Positions 14,207 to 22,989 of a DNA stretch of 35,073 nt are shown here, in pieces. Position 1 is the stretch's first letter; every line of letters begins with the position of its first letter. This DNA is from an uncultured Pelagibacteraceae bacterium (GTDB lineage Bacteria > Pseudomonadota > Alphaproteobacteria > Pelagibacterales > Pelagibacteraceae), in NCBI GenBank assembly GCA_902528135.1, contig CABZRS010000002.1, positions 79,409 through 114,481 on the forward strand, given 5' to 3'. The notes beneath the pieces are model-generated. The model was given only the letters and a program-made list of their open reading frames with translations, did not search any database and was not told the DNA's origin. A program made the translations under genes and the position numbers.

Positions 14207-16234
14207 ATGACTGAAATAATTCAAAAAGTAAAAAATTTATCTATTGGATTTAAAAGTAAAAAAGGTGAAGAGATTTTAATACTAAGAAACATAAGTACAA
14301 ATATAAAAAAAGGTGAAACCGTTGGTATTGTTGGAGAATCTGGATCTGGAAAAAGCACTCTCGCACTAGCAATGATGGGGTATGTTAAGCATGGTCTCTA
14401 TACTATTGGTGGAGAATGTGAATTCAATTCCTCAAATCTTTTAAAAATGAAAAATAGAGATTTGGAAAAAATCAGAGGTAGAAAAATTGCGATGATACCG
14501 CAAAATGCTGGACAGGCATTAACACCAAATTTAAAAATAGGTTATCAAATTGATGAAGCATTACAGTTGCATTCTGATTTAAAGGAGGAGGAAAGAGAAC
14601 AAAAAATTTCAGAATTGTTAAATAAAGTGAGACTTCCTTCACCAGAAACAATTGCTCTAAGATATCCTCATGAACTTTCAGGAGGACAACAACAGAGAGT
14701 TGCTGTTGCTATGGCATTAGCGGGAACTCCTGACCTTCTACTATTGGATGAGCCTACAACTGGCTTAGATGTAACAACTCAAGCTCACGTTTTAGAACTT
14801 CTTAACTTCATTGCGAAAGACACAGGAACATCAATGGTTTATGTAAGTCATGACTTAGGAGCAATAGCTCAAGTAAGTGACCGTATTATTGTAATGTACT
14901 CTGGTGAAATAGTTTTGGAGGGGCCCTCTCGAGATATTCTTAAAAAACCAATTCATCCGTATACCTATGGTTTGCTTAAATCTATACCAAAATTATCACT
15001 TGCAGGACTTCCACAATCAATGCCTGGTAGCCAACCTCAACCTGGAGCAATTCATAGAGGCTGTAGTTTCTTTGATAGGTGCGATTTTTCAGAAGAAAAA
15101 TGTAAAAGTAACTCTCCTCAACTTGAGTACTTAGAGCAATTAAATACTAGTGTTAGATGTTTTAATCATAAGAGTTTAATGAATGACAGTCAGGTTAATC
15201 AAACTGTTAATAAAATTAAGACGAGTTTGCAGGATAAAGAAATATTAAATATTTCAGAAGTTTCAATAAGTTACGCTAAGCAAAATCTTTTAGATCAAGT
15301 GTTAAATAGAATTTCTGATGATAACCCAACTGTTAAAGATATTAATATTAATATTAAGAAGGGTGAAACTATAGCTCTAGTTGGAGAATCAGGTAGTGGA
15401 AAATCAACAATTCTCAAATCTATTGCTGGGTTACTCAGAACCAAAGGTGGAATAATAAAATTTGATCAAAAAAGAAACTTATCATCTGACCTTAAAGAGA
15501 GAGATCCCAATGATTTAAGAATTATTCAATTAATTTTTCAAAATCCAGATGAGTCTTTAAACCCAAACCATACTGTTGAAGAAATAATAGCACAACCATT
15601 AAAGTTATATTTTGGTTTAAAGGGTGAAGAATTAAAAAAAAATATTATAGAGCTATTACAAAAAGTAAGACTGGGTGAATTTTATATGTCTAGGTACCCT
15701 AGACAATTATCTGGAGGTGAAAAACAGAGAGTTGCGGTTGCAAGAGCTTTTGCAGCTAAACCAGATATAATATTATGTGATGAGGTAACATCTGCGTTAG
15801 ACGTATCAGTTCAGGCGGCCGTATTAAATTTGTTACAACAACTTAAAGAAGATTTTGGGACTACATATATATTTGTTTCACATGATTTAGCTGTCGTAAG
15901 AGCTATAAGTGATAGAGTTGCTGTTCTTTATCAAGGAAGATTGTGTGAAGTGGGACCATCAAAAGATGTTTATCAATTTCCATCACACCCTTACACAGAG
16001 GTTTTATTAGGAGCAGTGTTAGAACCAGATCCAGATATCAAACCAAAATTAGTTGCTGAGGATATTGTAGAAGAAAAGCCACCTCAGAAAGGGTGTAGTT
16101 TCCAGGGGAGATGTTCAAGAATATTAGGTGATATTTGTAAAAATGAGATACCACCATGGCAAATAACTAACAGTGGAAACTCTATCAGATGCCACATACC
16201 ATTAAAAGAATTACAAAAAGACCAGATTAATTAA
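14207..16234 (+). CDS. Fused double ATP-binding protein of peptide-type ABC transporter (DppD-DppF fusion)
   Basis: Cytoplasmic ATPase, 675 aa, carrying both nucleotide-binding domains that are separate proteins in E. coli Dpp. Domain 1: Walker A GESGSGKS 43-50, signature LSGGQQQR, Walker B LLLLDEPTTGLD. Domain 2: Walker A GESGSGKS 393-400, signature LSGGEKQR, Walker B IILCDEVTSALD. Each domain ends in the oligopeptide-transporter C-terminal cysteine motif (GCSFFDRCDFSEEKC and GCSFQGRCSRILGDIC). In characterised DppD/OppD-type proteins that motif can hold an iron-sulfur cluster. In domain 2 the usual Pro after Glu in DEP is Val (DEVTSALD), a tolerated variant. Fusions of this kind (GsiA/YejF-like) are common. 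It completes the importer operon. Confidence 0.93.
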   Translation: MTEIIQKVKNLSIGFKSKKGEEILILRNISTNIKKGETVGIVGESGSGKSTLALAMMGYVKHGLYTIGGECEFNSSNLLKMKNRDLEKIRGRKIAMIPQNAGQALTPNLKIGYQIDEALQLHSDLKEEEREQKISELLNKVRLPSPETIALRYPHELSGGQQQRVAVAMALAGTPDLLLLDEPTTGLDVTTQAHVLELLNFIAKDTGTSMVYVSHDLGAIAQVSDRIIVMYSGEIVLEGPSRDILKKPIHPYTYGLLKSIPKLSLAGLPQSMPGSQPQPGAIHRGCSFFDRCDFSEEKCKSNSPQLEYLEQLNTSVRCFNHKSLMNDSQVNQTVNKIKTSLQDKEILNISEVSISYAKQNLLDQVLNRISDDNPTVKDININIKKGETIALVGESGSGKSTILKSIAGLLRTKGGIIKFDQKRNLSSDLKERDPNDLRIIQLIFQNPDESLNPNHTVEEIIAQPLKLYFGLKGEELKKNIIELLQKVRLGEFYMSRYPRQLSGGEKQRVAVARAFAAKPDIILCDEVTSALDVSVQAAVLNLLQQLKEDFGTTYIFVSHDLAVVRAISDRVAVLYQGRLCEVGPSKDVYQFPSHPYTEVLLGAVLEPDPDIKPKLVAEDIVEEKPPQKGCSFQGRCSRILGDICKNEIPPWQITNSGNSIRCHIPLKELQKDQIN

Positions 16235-16290
16235 AATTTTATATTTATTATTTTAACTTTATGTTCAATTATGTTTAAATAGTATTTAAG

Positions 16291-16854
16291 ATGAAAAATA
16301 ATTCGACTTTAATTAAAAATTTACTATCAGATTTTAGAATAAATACTTATTTTCAGAATATTTCTTTGATGATAATAGGTACACTTATCCTAGCTTTTTC
16401 GTCAAAAGTTCAAGTTCCATTTTGGCCAGTTCCAATGACAATGCAAACTTTTGCAGTTTTTATCATCGGAATGACATTCGGTTCAAAGTTAGCTTTTTTC
16501 ACACTTTTATTGTATCTCTTCGAAGGAGCTATTGGATTTCCAGTTTTTGCAAAAGGTGGTGGATTACTTTATTTAACAGGTCCAACGGCTGGCTATCTTT
16601 ATGGAATGACTATTGCAGCTGGTGTTGTAGGCTATTTAGCAGAAAGAAATTTTAACGACTCTTATATTAAAAGTTTATTTTCTCTTTTGATAGCAACTTC
16701 TATTATTTTTATTTTTGGGGTGGGTTATTTGGGCTCAGTTATCGGTTATGAAAAGGCTTTAGCTGGCGGTCTATATCCCTTTTTACCAAGTGAATTATTC
16801 AAAATTGCTCTAGCAGTGGCAATAATTCCATCAATTACAAAAATAATTAAATAA
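16291..16854 (+). CDS. bioY: Biotin transporter BioY
   Basis: Integral membrane substrate-binding (S) component for biotin uptake, 187 aa, with six hydrophobic segments. The BioY signature is clear: VPFWPVPMTMQTFAVFIIG (about 45-63), LYLFEGAIGFPVFAKGGG, and TGPTAGYLYG (about 98-107). Some BioY proteins work with the ECF ATPase/transmembrane module and some alone; no ecfA or ecfT is in the window. The 56-bp gap after the peptide importer shows neither a hairpin nor a clear promoter, so read-through is possible. A dedicated biotin importer fits a streamlined organism that cannot make biotin (inference from family knowledge). Confidence 0.92.
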   Translation: MKNNSTLIKNLLSDFRINTYFQNISLMIIGTLILAFSSKVQVPFWPVPMTMQTFAVFIIGMTFGSKLAFFTLLLYLFEGAIGFPVFAKGGGLLYLTGPTAGYLYGMTIAAGVVGYLAERNFNDSYIKSLFSLLIATSIIFIFGVGYLGSVIGYEKALAGGLYPFLPSELFKIALAVAIIPSITKIIK

Positions 16855-16882
16855 TAATATTAAAATATATAATGGCTTTAAG

Positions 16883-16911
16883 TTGCTCTTGAATAAGATA
16901 TTCATTATAAG
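16883..16911 (+). promoter_or_regulatory. Candidate sigma-70-type promoter for the beta-oxidation gene
   Basis: TTGCTC (16883-16888) and TATAAG (16906-16911) are separated by exactly 17 bp and lie 15 bp before the ATG at 16926. The -10 box matches five of six consensus bases; the -35 box matches three. In such AT-rich DNA chance matches are frequent, so this is only a candidate. Confidence 0.3.
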
Positions 16912-16925
16912 TTTTAATTCTCATT

Positions 16926-19148
16926 ATGAAAATTAATAAAGTAGTAGTTATAGGGTCAGGCACAATGGGTAGTGGAATAGCTGCTCAATTATGTAATGCA
17001 AATGTTCCAGTAACTTTGTTAGACTTAACCACTGAAATTTCTGAAAAAGCTAGAGAAAGAATTTTAAAGTCTAGACCTCCTTTATTAATAGATAAGTCAA
17101 AAATAAATAATATTAATATTGGAAATATAAATGATAATTTTAATGAAGTCGGTGGAGCAGACTGGATAGTTGAAGCTGTCGTTGAGAAAATTGATATTAA
17201 ACACAATATTTATGAAAAAATTTTTAAAGAAAGAAAAAAAGGATCAATAATATCTTCAAATACATCTTCTATTCCAATTAAAGTTCTTTCAGAAAAACTT
17301 TCAGATGAAGAAAAAAAAGACTTTTGTATAACTCACTTCTTTAATCCTGTTAGATATATGGATTTGTTAGAAATTGTAAAAAATGAAAATAATGATTTAG
17401 ATCAAATAAACTCACTTAAAAGTTTTTGTGAAAAAGATTTAGGAAAAGGTGCATTAATTTGTAATGATACGCCAGGATTTTTAGGAAATAGAATTGGTGT
17501 CTACGCTATGCAAGTGGCTATGACTGAAGCTTTTAAAATGAAATTAACAATTGAAGAAGCTGACGCTGTTTTTGGAAGACCAATGGGAATACCAAAAACT
17601 GGTGTTTTTGGTCTCTATGATTTAATTGGAATTGACTTGATGGCTGATGTTTTGAAAAGTTTTATAAAAGAACTCTCAGAAACTGATGACTTTCAAATTG
17701 TAGCTAAAGAAATACCATTAGTTAAAAAACTTATAGAAACTGGGTACACCGGAAGAAAAGGAAAAGGCGGTTTCTATAGAATGAATAAGTCTGATAATAA
17801 AAAAATTCTAGAAGGTATAAACTTAGAGACAGGTGAATATTCGCTATCTAAAAAGTTCAATTTAGGATCAGAAAAAATGGATATTGTTGGTCTTATAAAC
17901 AGAAAAGATAAATATGGTGAATACGCTTGGTCGGTAATTTCAAAAATTATCAAATATGCATCATCTTTAGTTCCAGGTATTACGGATAAATTTAATGATA
18001 TCGATGAAGCCATGAGACTAGGGTTTAACTGGTCTAAAGGACCCTTTGAGATATTAAAAGAAATTGGTGTTAAGGATTTTTTTGAAAGAATAGATACATT
18101 TGAAAATAATAAGTTTCTTGAAAACTTGTCTCAAAGTAAAGATGAAAATTTTTATGGTGAACGACAACAATATACCGATTTAGAAACTTTAGGAAAAATA
18201 AAACCAAAGGCAATTAAATTAGATAAAAATAACTCTGCTGAAACCTTTAGATTTGATGATTTTAATATTGTTGAATTCACAACTAAGGCTAATGCTTTAG
18301 ATTACGACTCGATGGATAGCTTAAAAAATGCAACTGATAAACCTTTAATAATAATAAATGAAGCAATGCAATTTTCAGCAGGTGTGAACTTGTCTTACAC
18401 AATGAATTTTGCGGACAAAGGAGATTTTACATCTATTGAAAAGTTTGTTAAATATTTTCAAGAGACCTGCAAACATTTAAAATACTCAAAATATCCAGTT
18501 GTATCAGCGCCATCAGGATTGGCATTGGGTGGTGGTTTTGAAGTTTTATGTCAAAGTAACTTTGTAGCATCCCATACCAATATCGTAGTTGGCTTAGTTG
18601 AGACTATGGTTGGATTAATCCCAGCAGGCGGAGGATGTAAAGAAATGCTTTGGAGATGGTCTCAAACAGAAGAAGCTAAAAATGATCCTGATTATGCTCC
18701 TTTAAAAGTATTTGACATAATTGGATATGCTAAAACCGCGACTTCACCCATTGAAGCTGAACCATTAAAATATTTAAGACCAGAGGACAAAAAAATAATG
18801 AGTAGAAATAGTTTATTACAGGTTTCTAAAGAGATAATTCAAAATAATAAAGATTTTTCTCCTCCAGAGGAATGTACATTTAAACTGTCAGGAAAAAGTG
18901 TTTATGACAAAATGGTAAAAATGTTAGAAAAATTATACAATGATAAAATAATTCTTGATCATGGAATGGAAGTTGGGAAAGAACTAGCAAAAGTTTTAAG
19001 TGGTGGAGATACTACTTTAGAAAAAAATTTATCAGAAGATGATCTATATAAATTAGAGTTAGATGCATTTATGAAGCTAATTGAGACAGAAAAAACTCAA
19101 GAAAGAATTAAACATACATTGAAAACTGGTAAACCTCTGGTAAACTAA
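16926..19148 (+). CDS. 3-hydroxyacyl-CoA dehydrogenase / enoyl-CoA hydratase fusion (FadN-type order)
   Basis: Bifunctional beta-oxidation enzyme, 740 aa. The NAD-binding 3-hydroxyacyl-CoA dehydrogenase comes first: the glycine motif VIGSGTMGSG at residues 8-17, catalytic His137 in THFFNPVRYMDLLEIV, then GFLGNRIG and the C-terminal dehydrogenase domains to about residue 420. The enoyl-CoA hydratase domain follows, with GGGFEVLC (Glu539) and GLVETMVGLIPAGGG (Glu559). These two glutamates are 20 apart, as in crotonase-family hydratases, so both activities look intact. This order, dehydrogenase before hydratase, is that of Bacillus FadN and the reverse of E. coli FadB. No thiolase or acyl-CoA dehydrogenase accompanies it, so partners must be encoded elsewhere. 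Substrate may be fatty acyl-CoA or short/branched acyl-CoA. Confidence 0.9.
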   Translation: MKINKVVVIGSGTMGSGIAAQLCNANVPVTLLDLTTEISEKARERILKSRPPLLIDKSKINNINIGNINDNFNEVGGADWIVEAVVEKIDIKHNIYEKIFKERKKGSIISSNTSSIPIKVLSEKLSDEEKKDFCITHFFNPVRYMDLLEIVKNENNDLDQINSLKSFCEKDLGKGALICNDTPGFLGNRIGVYAMQVAMTEAFKMKLTIEEADAVFGRPMGIPKTGVFGLYDLIGIDLMADVLKSFIKELSETDDFQIVAKEIPLVKKLIETGYTGRKGKGGFYRMNKSDNKKILEGINLETGEYSLSKKFNLGSEKMDIVGLINRKDKYGEYAWSVISKIIKYASSLVPGITDKFNDIDEAMRLGFNWSKGPFEILKEIGVKDFFERIDTFENNKFLENLSQSKDENFYGERQQYTDLETLGKIKPKAIKLDKNNSAETFRFDDFNIVEFTTKANALDYDSMDSLKNATDKPLIIINEAMQFSAGVNLSYTMNFADKGDFTSIEKFVKYFQETCKHLKYSKYPVVSAPSGLALGGGFEVLCQSNFVASHTNIVVGLVETMVGLIPAGGGCKEMLWRWSQTEEAKNDPDYAPLKVFDIIGYAKTATSPIEAEPLKYLRPEDKKIMSRNSLLQVSKEIIQNNKDFSPPEECTFKLSGKSVYDKMVKMLEKLYNDKIILDHGMEVGKELAKVLSGGDTTLEKNLSEDDLYKLELDAFMKLIETEKTQERIKHTLKTGKPLVN

Positions 19149-19152
19149 TATC

Positions 19153-19374
19153 ATGGCAAATAGACCAACAAAAAAACAAGTAGACAACGCAACAAAAATT
19201 CTAATTTCTTGGAAGAAAAAAATGCCTTTTTATTATGCTGCAGCTATTATAATTGCTTTAATAATCATTCTAGTTTCCTCAAATTCGAATAAAGAGCTTT
19301 CCATGTATCAAAAAAATATCAATGATTTTAAAAAAGCAGTTGAATTTATTCATAAAAATAGCTCTAAAAATTGA
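19153..19374 (+). CDS. Small single-pass membrane protein of unknown function
   Basis: A 73-residue protein I do not recognise. It has a basic N-terminal part (about 1-23, rich in Lys), one hydrophobic helix (about 25-42, YYAAAIIIALIIILVSS) and a charged C-terminal tail of about 30 residues predicted to be helical. By the positive-inside rule the N-terminus would be cytoplasmic and the tail periplasmic. It starts four bases after the upstream stop, and its TGA overlaps the TTG start of the ureohydrolase gene. This tight packing on both sides supports it as a real gene rather than a chance frame. No function can be assigned. Confidence 0.6.
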   Translation: MANRPTKKQVDNATKILISWKKKMPFYYAAAIIIALIIILVSSNSNKELSMYQKNINDFKKAVEFIHKNSSKN

Positions 19375-20327
19375 AAGATAAAAATAAAAAACCAATCCAA
19401 CCAGTAAGTGGAACAAAAGTACCAAGATATGCTGGACCATCAACTTTTGCTAGACTGCCAGAATTAAGAGATGTTGAAAGTTGTGATGTAGCAATTGTAG
19501 GAGTTCCTTTTGACACTGGAACTAGTTATAGACCTGGAGCACGATTTGGGCCTCAGAGTATAAGACAATCTTCAAGACATTTGAGAACAAATTATCATCC
19601 AAGTTACGACGTTGAACCGTTTAAAGTACAACAAGTTGCTGATGCAGGAGATATTGCCTGTAATCCATTTAATATTGATGAAGCTATAAAACAAATAGAA
19701 GTTGGTGCTACAGATCTTTTAAATAAAGTAGGTGGGATTATTAGTCTTGGCGGTGATCATACAATAGCCGTTCCATTGCTTAGAGCAATTAATAAAAAAA
19801 ATAAAGGCCCAGTTTCATTAGTCCATTTCGATGCTCACTTAGATACTTGGGATACTTATTTTGGAGCACCTTACACACACGGCACACCATTTAGGAGAGC
19901 CAGAGAGGAAAATTTATTTTTAGATGATGCATCAATGCATGTTGGAATTAGAGGTCCACTCTATAGCAGGGAAGATATTAAGAACGACGAAAGTTTTGGT
20001 TTTAAAATAATACATTGCGATGAATTTCAAACAGAAGGCATAGATAAAATAGTTGAAAGAATTAGAAACAGAGTAGGAGACAATGCTTTATATCTATCGA
20101 TAGATATTGATGTTCTAGACCCAGCTTTTGCTCCTGGAACTGGTACACCCGAGATAGCAGGTATGACTACAAGAGAAATTGTAAATGTTATAAGAGGATT
20201 GTCAGGACTAAACTTGGTTTCAGCAGATGTAGTTGAGGTAGCACCGGCATATGATCATGCAGAAGTAACTTCTTTAGCAGCTGCAACAATTGTTTATGAA
20301 TTAACAAATTTGTTTGCAAAAGTCTAA
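19371..20327 (+). CDS. Agmatinase / ureohydrolase family protein
   Basis: Cytoplasmic binuclear-manganese ureohydrolase of 318 aa that releases urea from a guanidino compound such as agmatine, guanidinobutyrate or guanidinopropionate. All metal ligands are visible: His130 (GGDHTI), Asp154, His156 and Asp158 (HFDAHLDTWD), Asp245 and Asp247 (SIDIDVLDPAFAPG). Start is TTG at 19371, sharing TTGA with the stop of the preceding small gene. No ATG gives a full N-terminus, and the family's long N-terminal segment (YAGPSTFARLPEL) is complete with this start. An aldehyde dehydrogenase follows 19 bp downstream, fitting a guanidino-amine or polyamine degradation pair. The exact substrate cannot be fixed from sequence; marine homologues are often annotated agmatinase (SpeB). 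Confidence 0.9.
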   Translation: MKDKNKKPIQPVSGTKVPRYAGPSTFARLPELRDVESCDVAIVGVPFDTGTSYRPGARFGPQSIRQSSRHLRTNYHPSYDVEPFKVQQVADAGDIACNPFNIDEAIKQIEVGATDLLNKVGGIISLGGDHTIAVPLLRAINKKNKGPVSLVHFDAHLDTWDTYFGAPYTHGTPFRRAREENLFLDDASMHVGIRGPLYSREDIKNDESFGFKIIHCDEFQTEGIDKIVERIRNRVGDNALYLSIDIDVLDPAFAPGTGTPEIAGMTTREIVNVIRGLSGLNLVSADVVEVAPAYDHAEVTSLAAATIVYELTNLFAKV

Positions 20328-20346
20328 AGAACAGATAGCTTAATAT

Positions 20347-21780
20347 ATGTTAGAAAAAAGAAATTTTTATATAAATGGTAAATGGGTAGAACCAAAAAAT
20401 TCTAAAGATATTCAAGTAATAAATCCTGCTACAGAAAAAAGTTGTGCGGTTATTTCACTGGGTGGAAAACAAGATGTTGATGATGCAGTATCAGCTGCAA
20501 AAACTGCTTTTCAAACTTGGGGTTTCACAAAAAAAGAAGAGAGGATTAAACTATTAGAAAAGTTTTATGAGTTATATAAAAAAAGATGGAATGACACTAC
20601 AGAAGCAATAATGATGGAAATGGGTGCTCCAAAAGATTTTGCATCTAAACTACAAACTGGTACAGGAGCAAGTCATACGAAATCATTTATAAAGTATCTT
20701 AAAGCTTTTGATTTTGAAAAACCTTTAGGAGATCATGCGCAAGATCAGAGAATTATTTATGAACCCAAAGGAATTTGTGTATTAATTACACCATGGAATT
20801 GGCCAATGAATCAAGTTTGTTTAAAAGTAATCCCAGCTTTAGCAGCAGGATGTACTATGATCTTAAAACCTTCAGAATTAGCACCTTTATCATCAATGAT
20901 ACTTGCAGAACTTATTGATGAGGCAGGTTTTCCAAAAGGTGTATTTAATTTAGTAAATGGAGATGGGGAAACTACAGGTAATGCACTGACCAGTCATAAA
21001 GATGTGAATATGATATCTTTTACAGGTTCAACAAGAGCAGGAGCTCTAATTTCTCAAAATGCAGCAAAAGACTTTAAAAGAGTAAGTCTTGAATTAGGTG
21101 GAAAAGGAGCAAATATTATTTTTAAAGATGCAGATTCTGAGGCAATTGAAAGAGGAGCTGCACGATGTTTTAGAAATTCAGGCCAATCATGTAATGCACC
21201 TACAAGAATGCTCGTAGAAAAATCAATCTATCATGATGCAGTTAATAGATTAAAAAAATTTGCTAATGAATATAAAGTTGATATTCCCCAAAAAGAAGGA
21301 GATCACATTGGTCCGGTAATATCAGAGACACAATATAATAAAATTCAAGGTTTAATTAAAAAGGGTATAGATGAAGGTGCTAATTTAATAGCTGGGGGAC
21401 CTGGAAAACCTGATGGTTTGAAAGATGGTTATTACGTAAAGCCAACTATTTTTACTGATGTAAATAATAATATGGAAATCGCTAGAACTGAGATTTTTGG
21501 CCCAGTATTATCAGTAATTCCATTTGAAACAGAAGAGGAGGCAATAGAAATTGCAAATGATACTCCATATGGTCTGACAAACTATATTCAAACTGAAGAT
21601 CAAGAAAAAGTTAAAAGAGTTGCAAGAAAACTTAGATCTGGGATGATAGTTGCTAATACAGCTTCACTAGCTGTAGATGCTCCATTTGGAGGATTTAAAC
21701 ACTCTGGAATAGGAAGAGAAGGTGGAAAAGAAGGTTTATTAGAATTTTTAGAGGTAAAATCTATTGGTGGTTGGAATTAA
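20347..21780 (+). CDS. NAD(P)-dependent aldehyde dehydrogenase
   Basis: Cytoplasmic aldehyde dehydrogenase, 477 aa, oxidising an aldehyde to its acid. The cofactor fold carries TPWNWPMNQ, LKPSELAPLSS and FTGSTRAG. General base Glu249 lies in SLELGGKGAN and nucleophile Cys282 in NSGQSCNAPTR. EIFGPVLSVIPF and the C-terminal FGGFKHSGIGREGG complete the set. Family membership is certain; substrate is not. Position right after the ureohydrolase suggests an amino- or guanidino-aldehyde from polyamine breakdown such as 4-aminobutyraldehyde, as inference. Its stop codon lies in the palindrome TTAA, which also holds the stop of the convergent ArgE-like gene. Confidence 0.92.
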   Translation: MLEKRNFYINGKWVEPKNSKDIQVINPATEKSCAVISLGGKQDVDDAVSAAKTAFQTWGFTKKEERIKLLEKFYELYKKRWNDTTEAIMMEMGAPKDFASKLQTGTGASHTKSFIKYLKAFDFEKPLGDHAQDQRIIYEPKGICVLITPWNWPMNQVCLKVIPALAAGCTMILKPSELAPLSSMILAELIDEAGFPKGVFNLVNGDGETTGNALTSHKDVNMISFTGSTRAGALISQNAAKDFKRVSLELGGKGANIIFKDADSEAIERGAARCFRNSGQSCNAPTRMLVEKSIYHDAVNRLKKFANEYKVDIPQKEGDHIGPVISETQYNKIQGLIKKGIDEGANLIAGGPGKPDGLKDGYYVKPTIFTDVNNNMEIARTEIFGPVLSVIPFETEEEAIEIANDTPYGLTNYIQTEDQEKVKRVARKLRSGMIVANTASLAVDAPFGGFKHSGIGREGGKEGLLEFLEVKSIGGWN

Positions 21781-22964
21781 TTTATAGATTTATTTTTAAT
21801 ACCATCTAAAAAACTAATACATTTTTTAATTTCAGATAGTTTTATAAATTCATCAATCTTATGAGCTTGCTTTATAGATCCTGGTCCACATACAACTGTA
21901 CTAATTCCAATCTCCTGAAATAGTCCTGCTTCGGTTCCGAAAGAAACTACATCTCTAGAATTATCTCCAGTTATACTCGAAACAAACTCGCATGCTTCTG
22001 AGTTAGGGACTCTATCGAAACCAGTAATTTCACCAATTATAGTTTTTTTTATGGAAGATTTTGGATAAATTTTTTGCATTTCTGGTAAAAGAATTTCATA
22101 TGTAAATTTATCTATTTCGCTATTTAAGAAAATTCCATCTTCTTTAACTACAGGTCTTGTCTCCCAGTTTACATGGCATTTATCAGCAATGACGTTGTGT
22201 GCTATGCCACCAAAAATTCCACCAATTTGTAAAGTTGAATAAGGTGGTTCAAAGATCGAATCTTTTAATTGTCTAGATTTAAGATTTTCTTTTAATTCTA
22301 ATAGTTTATTCACATATTTTGCAGCAAATTCAACTGCACTCACACCTTTTTCTGGTTGTGAACTATGTCCTGCAAGACCTTCAAAATATGTTGTATATTC
22401 ATAACATCCTTTGTGTGCATCTATTATTTTCATATTGGTTGGTTCACCCACTATGCAAATACAATCATGAATTTCTCTTTTTTTTAATTCTTTAATTAAT
22501 ATAGGGGCACCTATGCAAGCAGTTTCCTCGTCAAAAGTAAATGAAAAATGAATATCTCTGTCTAAATTTGAAGAAGAGAAAATAGGTGCATATGCTAATG
22601 TACATGCTATAAATCCTTTCATATCACATGAGCCTCTACCAAATAATTTGTCATCTTTGATTGTTGCATCAAAAGGATCTGTTGCCCATCCTTTAGAAAC
22701 TGGAACCACATCGGTATGTCCAGATAAAATTATTGGTTTTTTTTTACTCTTTTTTTTTGCTTTTATAGTTGAAAATAGATTTACTCTTTTTTCTTCTTCA
22801 TCATATGTTCTAAAGGATACCGCACCCAATGAATTTAAAATATTATCGCAATAGTCAATTAATTGAGTATTGTTTTCACCAGAAACAGTTTTAAAAGCAA
22901 TTAAATCTTTTAGTATCTTAATAGAATTACTATATATTTCTTCTAAATTATTTCCTGTACTCAT
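21777..22964 (-). CDS. argE: M20 family deacylase, acetylornithine deacetylase type
   Basis: Cytoplasmic zinc amidohydrolase of 395 aa, most like acetylornithine deacetylase, which removes the acetyl group from N-acetylornithine or related N-acyl amino acids. Zinc site and catalysis: His83 and Asp85 (LSGHTDVVPVS), Asp114 (GRGSCDMKG), Glu146/Glu147 (TFDEETACIGA), GEPTN, and His368 near the C-terminus (CGPGSIKQAHKIDEF). Alternative M20 activities (DapE, other N-acyl amino acid hydrolases) cannot be excluded. It is the only minus-strand gene between two plus-strand blocks. It overlaps the aldehyde dehydrogenase stop by four bases and is separated from the divergent csaA by only 25 bp. Confidence 0.85.
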   Translation of the reverse strand: MSTGNNLEEIYSNSIKILKDLIAFKTVSGENNTQLIDYCDNILNSLGAVSFRTYDEEEKRVNLFSTIKAKKKSKKKPIILSGHTDVVPVSKGWATDPFDATIKDDKLFGRGSCDMKGFIACTLAYAPIFSSSNLDRDIHFSFTFDEETACIGAPILIKELKKREIHDCICIVGEPTNMKIIDAHKGCYEYTTYFEGLAGHSSQPEKGVSAVEFAAKYVNKLLELKENLKSRQLKDSIFEPPYSTLQIGGIFGGIAHNVIADKCHVNWETRPVVKEDGIFLNSEIDKFTYEILLPEMQKIYPKSSIKKTIIGEITGFDRVPNSEACEFVSSITGDNSRDVVSFGTEAGLFQEIGISTVVCGPGSIKQAHKIDEFIKLSEIKKCISFLDGIKNKSIN

Positions 22965-22989
22965 TTATTTTTAATTATATATTAAATTT

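Noticed and set aside
16422-16655. A second small plus-strand gene inside bioY
   Set aside because: It is an out-of-frame reading of bioY with no domain or start signal.
3189-19148. Thiolase and the FadN-type gene as one beta-oxidation operon
   Set aside because: They lie on opposite strands, about 12.6 kb apart, in different operons.
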